The notes below the pieces were generated by a model, which had not been told where the DNA came from, ran no database searches, and saw nothing but the letters and a program-made list of their open reading frames with translations. DNA of 7,229 bases. It comes from Thermoprotei archaeon (GTDB lineage: Archaea; Thermoproteota; Thermoprotei; QMSL01; B3-G16). The DNA lies in contig JAGGUS010000004.1 of NCBI GenBank assembly GCA_021158375.1, forward strand, positions 1-7,229, read 5' to 3'. This document shows positions 1 to 4,788 of the stretch, one piece after another (the first letter of the stretch is position 1; each line of letters starts with the position of its first letter). Both the position numbers and the translations under genes were made by a program.

Positions 1-707
1 CACTTGAGGTCTTATTACAGGCTGCTGATATAGCTAAGGAGCTCGGTTGTGCAACGTTAAGTTTCTGGCCTGGACAGGACGGTTGGGACTATAATTTCGA
101 AGTGAATTATGGCAGACGATTAGAATGGTTTATTGATGCGTGTCGGGAGGCGGCTAAAAAGTGTAAGCAATTAGGTATTCGTTTTGGAGTTGAGGCTAAG
201 CTTAAGGAGCCTAAAGAGGGCAATATGATAATTCCAACTACGCATATCGCTGGTTGGATAGCATATATTATTAATAATGAGCTCGGTGACAGGATAATGG
301 GAGTTACTATCGATTATGGACATGAACAGATGTATGCTGTAGAGCCCGCATTTACTGTATATGCTCTTCACAACATGGGCGTACCCATCTCTAATATTCA
401 TATAAATACCGCTAAACTACATAGTAATGACGAAGATAGGGTATTCGGTACTGGTGATATATGGCGATTCGTGGACTACCTATATGCAACTATAGACATA
501 GGATATGACGGCTGGTATTCCGAGGATCAGTTCACTTATAGAATGGATCCAGTTAAGGCTATTGCTCTCTCTAAGGAGTTATTCGGTAATCTAATGAAGA
601 AGGCACTAGTAATATATGCTCATAAGGACGAACTAGAAGAGGCACGCGCTACTGGAGACCAATACAAAATACTTAATGTAGTTAAGAAGTACATATTGAC
701 CTTCTAG
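1..707 (+). CDS. TIM-barrel sugar isomerase, xylose/L-rhamnose isomerase-like (5' end outside window)
   Basis: The reading frame is open from the first complete codon at position 3 to TAG at 705-707, so the N-terminal part lies outside the window; the internal GTG at 102 is not the real start. The visible part begins with FWPGQDGWDY, the signature loop of sugar isomerases of the xylose isomerase-like TIM-barrel superfamily. Numbering from the GTG at 102, the expected metal ligands and catalytic residues follow in order: E31 and K33 (GVEAKLKEP), D71 and H74 (TIDYGHE), H100 (NIHIN), D110/D112 (SNDEDRVFGTGD) and E141/D142 (WYSEDQF). The family interconverts aldoses and ketoses with divalent metal ions in the cytoplasm. 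The match is closest to the L-rhamnose/sugar isomerase branch, but the substrate cannot be read from this fragment; a related epimerase activity is possible. It is followed by a 300-bp spacer, so it is not obviously co-transcribed with RuBisCO. Confidence 0.85.
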   Translation, partial: LEVLLQAADIAKELGCATLSFWPGQDGWDYNFEVNYGRRLEWFIDACREAAKKCKQLGIRFGVEAKLKEPKEGNMIIPTTHIAGWIAYIINNELGDRIMGVTIDYGHEQMYAVEPAFTVYALHNMGVPISNIHINTAKLHSNDEDRVFGTGDIWRFVDYLYATIDIGYDGWYSEDQFTYRMDPVKAIALSKELFGNLMKKALVIYAHKDELEEARATGDQYKILNVVKKYILTF

Positions 708-772
708 CTAGAATAATAGCACCTAGCATAGTAAAGTTGCTTTAGCTCATTATGTATTTTAAGAGCCTATAG

Positions 773-790
773 TTTTTACCTCTTCTCTTT
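773..790 (+). terminator. possible pyrimidine-rich terminator after the sugar isomerase gene
   Basis: A TTTTT run followed by a C/T-rich stretch lies about 65 nt behind the stop codon of the isomerase gene. Archaeal RNA polymerase terminates at T-rich stretches without needing a hairpin, so this is a plausible end of the upstream transcript. There is no further support. Confidence 0.3.
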
Positions 791-906
791 ACAACCTCTA
801 GAATTTCGTTAAAGTCTGCTAAAGAACAAGCCTGACTTTACTCTTCACTTTTTATCTCTGTACTCCCTCATAAAACATAAATCCTAACATGTGATGTACT
901 AGTCTC

Positions 907-936
907 TAATGAATTAATTAGGTGTTTAATTCATTA
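907..936. promoter_or_regulatory. perfect 11-bp inverted repeat upstream of the RuBisCO promoter (candidate operator)
   Basis: The arms TAATGAATTAA (907-917) and TTAATTCATTA (926-936) are exact reverse complements separated by 8 nt. The pair ends 17 nt before the proposed TATA box of the RuBisCO gene. A near-copy, TAATGAATAA, occurs at 977-986, close to the expected transcription start. The position and repetition suggest a binding site for a dimeric regulator. In AT-rich spacer DNA a chance palindrome cannot be excluded. Confidence 0.45.
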
Positions 937-953
937 ACTTCTCTTCTTGTAAA

Positions 954-962
954 TTTTAAATA
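954..962 (+). promoter_or_regulatory. TATA box of the RuBisCO gene
   Basis: TTTTAAATA fits the archaeal TATA consensus. A start about 25 nt downstream of its centre would fall near 983, leaving a leader of roughly 25 nt that contains the ribosome binding site at 998-1004. Confidence 0.5.
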
Positions 963-997
963 CGATCTCACATAATTAATGAATAAAACATGCAGAT

Positions 998-1004
998 AGG
1001 TGAT
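998..1004 (+). promoter_or_regulatory. ribosome binding site that selects the GTG at 1009
   Basis: AGGTGAT is complementary to the archaeal 16S rRNA 3' end and ends 4 nt before the GTG at 1009. It overlaps the other in-frame GTG at 1000, which therefore has no site of its own. This argues for the downstream start. Confidence 0.6.
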
Positions 1005-1008
1005 TGAT

Positions 1009-2340
1009 GTGCCAGAGAAGTTCGAACCATACCCGTTCTTTATTAAGAAAGATTATGTTCCCGACCCTGAGAGGGACTTGATCGTTACATTTAGGATTAA
1101 GCCCGCAAAGGGATTCACCATAGAGGATGCTGCTGGCGGTGTGGCTTCTGAGAGCAGTGTGGGGACATGGACAACCCTATATGTGTGGTATGACCAGAAG
1201 AGAGTTAATAAGTTAATGGGTAAAGCCTATTACTTCAAGGATCTAGGCGATGGAACCTACCTGGTTAGGATTGCCTATCCTATCGAGCTATTCGAAGAAG
1301 GTAATATGCCGGGCTTGATTGCCTCAGTAGCAGGTAATATATTCGGTATGAAGAGAGTTGAGGAATTGAGAGTAGAGGACATATACCTGCCCTACGAGTT
1401 CCTTAAGTACTTCAAGGGTCCTAATAAGGGCATAGAAGGTGTGAGAGAAATCTTTAAGGTGCGTGATAGACCCATAGTAGGTACTGTCCCAAAGCCTAAG
1501 GTTGGGTACATTCCTGATGAGGTTGAGAAGCTAGCCTATGAAATACTCGCTGGTGGAATGGATTTCATTAAAGATGACGAAAACTTAACGAGCCCAAGCT
1601 ACTGTAAGTTCGAGGCTAGAGCAAAGGCAATAATGAAAGTAATCGATAAGGTCGAGAGGGAGACAGGAGAGAGGAAGGTATGGTTCGCGAACATAACTGC
1701 GGACGTGAGGGAGATGGAGAAGCGCCTCAAGCTAGTAGCTGACTACGGAAATCCATATGTTATGGTCGATGTAGTTATTGCCGGATGGTCCTCACTCACT
1801 TACATTAGGGATCTAGCTGAGGAGTACGGTATAGCTATTCACGCGCACAGAGCTATGCATGCTGCATTTACGAGAAACCCCCACCATGGAATATCTATGT
1901 TTGTCTTAGCTAAGCTCTATAGAATAATAGGCGTCGACCAGATACACATAGGTACGCCAGGAGTAGGTAAGCTTGAGGCTAAGGCGAAGGACGTGATAAG
2001 ATATGCTAAAATCTTGAGAGAATCTCACTTCGTGCCGGATCCAGACGACGAGTTTCATTTAGAACAGGATATGTATCATATAAAGCCAACATTCCCTGTA
2101 TCGTCTGGAGGGCTTCATCCAGGCACACTTCCTGATGTCGTGAAGGCGTTAGGGAATGACATTATTATCCAAGTAGGGGGCGGAGTTATAGGTCATCCAG
2201 ATGGGCCAAGGGCTGGGGCAGTAGCAGTTAGGCAGGCCCTTGAAGCTATTGCTAAGGGCATTCCGCTTGATGAATATGCTGAAACCCATAAGGAGCTGAG
2301 GAGAGCGCTTGAGAAGTGGGGCTTCGTAAAGCCTATATGA
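1009..2340 (+). CDS. rbcL: ribulose-1,5-bisphosphate carboxylase, archaeal form III large subunit
   Basis: The 443-residue protein carboxylates ribulose-1,5-bisphosphate to two 3-phosphoglycerates; in archaea this usually completes the AMP/nucleoside salvage route (AMP phosphorylase, ribose-1,5-bisphosphate isomerase, RuBisCO). It matches remembered Thermococcus kodakarensis RuBisCO (444 aa) nearly end to end, without a plant-type small subunit gene. Visible catalytic residues are E48, T53 and N110 in the N-terminal domain; K162 and K164 (PKPKVG); K188, D190 and E191 in GGMDFIKDDE (carbamylated lysine and Mg ligands); H278, H280 and R281 (HAHRAMHA); H313; loop-6 K321; S365/S366 (VSSGGLH); and G390-G392 (phosphate binding). 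I chose GTG 1009 because AGGTGAT lies 4 nt upstream and the resulting MPEKF aligns with MVEKF of the Thermococcus enzyme. GTG 1000 would add three residues; an in-frame TAG at 997 excludes anything earlier. Loop 6 reads GKLEA where GKLEG is usual. Confidence 0.96.
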   Translation: MPEKFEPYPFFIKKDYVPDPERDLIVTFRIKPAKGFTIEDAAGGVASESSVGTWTTLYVWYDQKRVNKLMGKAYYFKDLGDGTYLVRIAYPIELFEEGNMPGLIASVAGNIFGMKRVEELRVEDIYLPYEFLKYFKGPNKGIEGVREIFKVRDRPIVGTVPKPKVGYIPDEVEKLAYEILAGGMDFIKDDENLTSPSYCKFEARAKAIMKVIDKVERETGERKVWFANITADVREMEKRLKLVADYGNPYVMVDVVIAGWSSLTYIRDLAEEYGIAIHAHRAMHAAFTRNPHHGISMFVLAKLYRIIGVDQIHIGTPGVGKLEAKAKDVIRYAKILRESHFVPDPDDEFHLEQDMYHIKPTFPVSSGGLHPGTLPDVVKALGNDIIIQVGGGVIGHPDGPRAGAVAVRQALEAIAKGIPLDEYAETHKELRRALEKWGFVKPI

Positions 2341-2372
2341 TCATATTTTCATTCAAGAGTAGGTGCCTATGC

Positions 2373-2600
2373 CTATAGACTAGATGCTTTTAAGGCTTCT
2401 TCCTTCTCCAGTTCCTCATGTACTATTTTGACACCACCTACCATATACTTCAGTCTCTCCCTAGCTACGTCTCTAGGAAGGAAGTTCATACCGCAGTCAG
2501 CGTCTACATAAATGCACTCAAGCTTCACATACTTCATAGCCTGTAGCTTCTGGTGACATACACCCAGTACTAGTTCTTACAAGTCTAGAGCTACTAGGTT
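2373..2600 (-). pseudogene. decayed C-terminus of cobalamin-independent methionine synthase (MetE family)
   Basis: Read on the minus strand, one frame gives ELVLGVCHQKLQ (GV-D-K type strand of the catalytic barrel), then YVDADCGMNFLPRDVARERL, then KYMVGGVKIVHEELEKEEAL and a TAG stop at 2375-2373. The segment with DCG and a following basic/aromatic helix is the standard end of MetE-type methionine synthases (usual form NPDCGLKTR), and the cysteine corresponds to a zinc ligand. The fragment is dead. An in-frame TAA at 2579-2577 precedes ELVLGV, another stop lies at 2603-2601, the rest of the roughly 340-residue catalytic domain is absent, and about 25 residues expected between the GV strand and the DCG strand appear deleted. 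An ATG at 2537 could nominally start a 54-residue peptide, but this would be only the domain tail. The family assignment rests on remembered motifs. Confidence 0.6.
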
Positions 2601-2639
2601 TTATCTCCTTATATGATTTTATATAAGTGCATATAAACA

Positions 2640-2820
2640 GTCATAGGCTACCCGGATATACAGTTAAATGCCAGAGGAGGAGTACGTAGTCGCTTAAGGG
2701 AACAAAAGTAGGTGTATTGGCTATGAAACAAATAATTGAAGTGTCCATGAAGGGAATACCACTCGAGATCATTTGGAGTTAAGAGAAGCACTAGAACACT
2801 GGAGAAAGAAGCTCTTCTAA
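2640..2820 (+). pseudogene. degenerate C-terminal fragment of a second RuBisCO large subunit
   Basis: Three frames on the plus strand carry consecutive pieces of a RuBisCO C-terminus. Frame 3 at 2640-2657 gives VIGYPD (VIGHPD, residues 393-398 of the intact protein). Frame 2 at 2699-2767 gives GTKVGVLAMKQ then IIEVSMKGIPLE, aligning with residues 399-421, ten of 23 identical, including KGIPL. Frame 1 at 2767-2817 gives DHLELREALEHWRKKLF, aligning with THKELRRALEKWG (residues 426-438), eight of 13 identical, followed by TAA. Pieces one and two are separated by 41 nt of unmatched sequence; between pieces two and three a deletion of roughly 12 nt shifts the frame, and frame 2 runs into TAA at 2780. 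No homology is visible upstream of 2640. The divergence from the intact gene is too large for a recent tandem duplication; an old paralogue or a displaced homologue is more likely. The VIGYPD piece alone could be chance; the other two are strong. Confidence 0.75.
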
Positions 2821-2839
2821 ATGCCAAAGCAACCTACTG

Positions 2840-3172
2840 GTGATCTCTGATCTAGATGTTGGGTTCCCAGTGCTACGTAACGTTCCTAAACATTTATCTA
2901 TAACGTTCTCATACCTGTATTTTGATGAGAACATGTCATGGGAAGATATAAGAACAAAAGTGGGTGAAATTTTAAAATCTAAGATACCTGGGATTGAGGT
3001 CTACCCCTACAAGTACTATCTTCATGTAAAGAAGGGCGATAAGGGTATTCGATTAATGTATAGCTATGGCCGTTTTAGGATACTTGATGAGAGCACAAGA
3101 AAAGTTATTATTCTGAAGCCAAATATCACTGCCGAGGAAATCGCAGAGGAAATATCTAAAATCTTAAGTTAG
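2840..3172 (+). CDS. small protein of unknown function (110 aa)
   Basis: I do not recognise this protein. From GTG 2840 it is 110 residues, soluble in appearance, with no cysteine pairs, signal peptide or membrane segment. The layout suggests alternating strands and helices: a strand around residues 19-28 (LSITFSYLYF), a helix around 33-48, strands through about 53-83 rich in tyrosine and basic residues, a short strand at 88-92 (VIILK) and a C-terminal helix ITAEEIAEEISKIL. This resembles a small alpha/beta fold. The start is uncertain: no ribosome binding site precedes GTG 2840, and the next candidate is the ATG at codon 31 (ENMSWED), which would remove the first strand. An ATG at 2821 is in another frame and stops after nine codons. 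The gene lies 33 nt before a zinc hydrolase on the same strand, so co-transcription is possible. It begins 20 nt behind the RuBisCO remnant. Confidence 0.6.
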   Translation: MISDLDVGFPVLRNVPKHLSITFSYLYFDENMSWEDIRTKVGEILKSKIPGIEVYPYKYYLHVKKGDKGIRLMYSYGRFRILDESTRKVIILKPNITAEEIAEEISKILS

Positions 3173-3192
3173 TAAGTTGGATTGTTAGCAAT

Positions 3193-3198
3193 GGTGGG
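3193..3198 (+). promoter_or_regulatory. ribosome binding site of the zinc hydrolase gene
   Basis: GGTGGG lies 7 nt before ATG 3206 and partly matches the archaeal anti-Shine-Dalgarno sequence, supporting this start. Confidence 0.45.
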
Positions 3199-3205
3199 TT
3201 AATAG

Positions 3206-4192
3206 ATGATTTTTAAAAGATACTTTTTACATGTCAATATGCCAGATGGAACGACTGTAAAGATGCCCTATTTCGTATGCGGTAAGGGGGACCCTGTAGT
3301 ATATATACAAGCTGCTCAACACGGTGTCGAGCTAACAGGAATATATACCATTAGGTTACTTATTGATAGACTAAAGAACGAAGTTCTAAACGGCAGAATA
3401 ATTTTAGTCCCTATAGCAAATCCTTTAGCTGTAATGTGGAGACGTCATTTCTATAGAATGGAATTAGGAGAACCATATTCTAGTGATCATCCTCATCAAA
3501 TGAATAGGCTATGGCCAGGTGATCCTAATGGTAATGAGACGCAACGTATCGCTTATGCATTATATAGTAACTTAATTAAAGAGTCTGATTACGTGATAGA
3601 TTTACATTGTTGGGAAATGTGGCGCTGTAGCTGTGCTCTGGGTTTTGAATGGGATAAGATCTCTATCGATATGTGTAGGTATTCGCTATTAGATTTTATA
3701 TCTCTAGAGCCTAGGGAACGATTTGTAGGTAAGCGAAAAGGCATGTTAACTTACTATATAACTGAACATGGAGGGCACGGCATTGTTATAGAGCACTCCG
3801 GTCAACGATGGGTTTTCGTTAAAGAGGCAAATAGAGTGTGTGATGGAATAATAAATATACTGCGCTATATAGGCGTAATTAAAGGCAAGCCTAAGGAGCC
3901 TAAAAGGCAGTTTGTAGTTAACAGAGGTAAGCATATAGACATCATTGCGCCTTATGGATATTGGATATTAGTAATCTATAAATCGCCAGGAGACGAAGTT
4001 AGGAAAGGAGATCTCATAGCTACTCTTTTGAGCCTAGAGACATTTGAAGAGCAAAAAATCTATGCGCCTAGCAACGGAATCATATACGAAATAGGTGCTA
4101 CTAGGCCTCATGTTGATACTAGACCTTCAGAAGAAGTAATGGTGATATTAAAGGGAGAAAAGTACAGAATAGCGACTATTTACGAGACTTGA
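3206..4192 (+). CDS. succinylglutamate desuccinylase/aspartoacylase-family zinc hydrolase
   Basis: The 328-residue protein has the M14-like zinc hydrolase signature of the AstE/AspA family. H39 and E42 in QHGVELTG are two zinc ligands, N100-R101 in NRLWPGD is the substrate-binding NR motif, H134 in DLHCWEM is the third zinc ligand, and E196 in IVIEHSG is the likely general base. Residues 1-225 form the catalytic domain. Residues 245-315 look like the small C-terminal beta-barrel of the family, with PGDEVRKGDLIA and the lipoyl/biotinyl-like KIYAPSNGIIYEI. Family members cleave N-acyl amino acids or related amides and occur in many archaeal loci with unknown substrates; nothing nearby fixes the substrate. 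Three cysteines (C135, C141, C143) lie close to the third zinc ligand, which is unusual and could modulate metal binding. No signal peptide is present, so it is cytoplasmic. It ends 14 nt before the convergent gene at 4207. Confidence 0.85.
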   Translation: MIFKRYFLHVNMPDGTTVKMPYFVCGKGDPVVYIQAAQHGVELTGIYTIRLLIDRLKNEVLNGRIILVPIANPLAVMWRRHFYRMELGEPYSSDHPHQMNRLWPGDPNGNETQRIAYALYSNLIKESDYVIDLHCWEMWRCSCALGFEWDKISIDMCRYSLLDFISLEPRERFVGKRKGMLTYYITEHGGHGIVIEHSGQRWVFVKEANRVCDGIINILRYIGVIKGKPKEPKRQFVVNRGKHIDIIAPYGYWILVIYKSPGDEVRKGDLIATLLSLETFEEQKIYAPSNGIIYEIGATRPHVDTRPSEEVMVILKGEKYRIATIYET

Positions 4193-4206
4193 TAGCTTTT
4201 AATGGA

Positions 4207-4620
4207 CTATCCTACTTCAGGCTCCTTATATTCTTCCTCAAGAGCCTTTTTTAGGTCTCCTTCCGTTATATCGAATTCGATATCTCCCTTCTTCTCATAT
4301 ATTTCAACGGCTACCTTTCTTGGGATGAAACGTTGTATTGCTATTTCCTGACCTCTAGATGGATCCGTAACCTTAGCTACTACTTCTGAATCATACGTTA
4401 ATCGTATCCTAGCAGCTAGGTTTTTATCAGTTCCGTATTTCGAGGAGATCTCATTTATTATCTTACTAGCTAACATGACCCATATCCTTCTGTTTTCCTC
4501 GGCTATAGCCTTTCCTTTCTCTATTTTCGTATATGGTGAGAAGAAAGTAGCATAGAACCATCTCTTCAGCCTAAATATTGCTGTTCTTACCGTAGATATA
4601 CGTCCTACGAATTCAGGCAT
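4207..4620 (-). CDS. conserved-looking small archaeal protein of unknown function (137 aa)
   Basis: I cannot assign a function. The protein is 137 residues, strongly charged, without membrane segments or cysteines. Its N-terminal half is basic and probably helical (RTAIFRLKRWFYATFF, then a long helix around residues 34-62 with EENRRIWVMLASKI). It is followed by a strand-rich part (ARIRLTYD, VVAKV, EIAIQRFIP, VAVEIY) and an acidic tail (about residues 112-137). The order 'LST-like strand, basic helix, N-rich helix, charged RIR-Y strand' faintly recalls crenarchaeal DUF2258 proteins, but I rate that as weak. ATG 4620 is well supported: GAGGTG (4634-4629) lies 8 nt upstream and a TATA box lies a further 30 nt back. 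The gene is divergent from the Nre repair gene across a 168-bp spacer and convergent with the zinc hydrolase. Confidence 0.8.
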   Translation of the reverse strand: MPEFVGRISTVRTAIFRLKRWFYATFFSPYTKIEKGKAIAEENRRIWVMLASKIINEISSKYGTDKNLAARIRLTYDSEVVAKVTDPSRGQEIAIQRFIPRKVAVEIYEKKGDIEFDITEGDLKKALEEEYKEPEVG

Positions 4621-4628
4621 TTTTCACA

Positions 4629-4634
4629 CACCTC
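4629..4634 (-). promoter_or_regulatory. strong ribosome binding site of the 137-aa gene
   Basis: On the minus strand GAGGTG stands 8 nt before the ATG at 4620 and is fully complementary to the archaeal 16S rRNA tail. It fixes the start. Confidence 0.7.
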
Positions 4635-4662
4635 AATACATAATATACATTATCAGTTAGGA

Positions 4663-4670
4663 TATAAAAC
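4663..4670 (-). promoter_or_regulatory. TATA box of the 137-aa gene
   Basis: Read on the minus strand the sequence is GTTTTATA, a good archaeal TATA element. It predicts a transcription start near 4640 and a leader of about 20 nt holding the ribosome binding site. Confidence 0.5.
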
Positions 4671-4700
4671 TAATTAATTTTAAAGATTACTTACCAAATA

Positions 4701-4720
4701 GTTCAAACATTACATTGAAC
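4701..4720. repeat. short inverted repeat in the divergent promoter region
   Basis: GTTCAA (4701-4706) and TTGAAC (4715-4720) are exact reverse complements with an 8-nt spacer. They lie between the two divergent promoters. It could be an operator, but six-base arms are short enough to arise by chance. Confidence 0.25.
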
Positions 4721-4754
4721 ATCTGCTGGTTTAGGGCTTAAATAAGAATTAGAA

Positions 4755-4762
4755 TTATTAAA
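4755..4762 (+). promoter_or_regulatory. possible TATA box of the Nre gene
   Basis: TTATTAAA is centred about 30 nt before ATG 4789. With no ribosome binding site in front of the ATG, this fits a leaderless or nearly leaderless transcript. A second AT-rich element at 4771-4780 is too close to the start to serve that role. Confidence 0.35.
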
Positions 4763-4788
4763 CCCCTATCTTTTATTTTAAACTGAGC

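Larger units (their letters stand above)
2341..2839. other. 500-bp gene-free stretch made largely of gene remnants
   Basis: No intact reading frame with recognisable content is present. The left half holds the minus-strand methionine synthase remnant and the right part the plus-strand RuBisCO remnant. The roughly 40 nt between them (2601-2639) are AT-rich. No RNA gene, inverted terminal repeat or target-site duplication was seen. Confidence 0.6.

Noticed and set aside
171..401. Minus-strand frame of 76 codons
   Set aside because: It lies inside the sugar isomerase gene, whose frame carries clear family motifs; the antisense peptide has no recognisable content.
742..819. Minus-strand stretch reading ADFNEILEVVKRRGKNYRL and ending at a stop, resembling a protein tail
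   Set aside because: Only about 25 codons, bounded by an upstream stop, with no start codon and no recognised family. It could be another gene remnant but cannot be supported.
990..1007. ATG at 990 as start of the RuBisCO gene
   Set aside because: It is out of frame with RuBisCO and reaches TGA after five codons.
2821..2850. ATG at 2821 as start of the 110-aa gene
   Set aside because: It is in a different frame and stops after nine codons; using it would require a frameshift for which there is no other evidence.
3746..3934. Minus-strand frame of 62 codons
   Set aside because: Shadow of the zinc hydrolase gene; no family features.
4621..4788. Possible RNA gene in the divergent spacer
   Set aside because: No tRNA-like cloverleaf or GC-rich structured block is visible; the spacer is AT-rich and is explained by two promoters.
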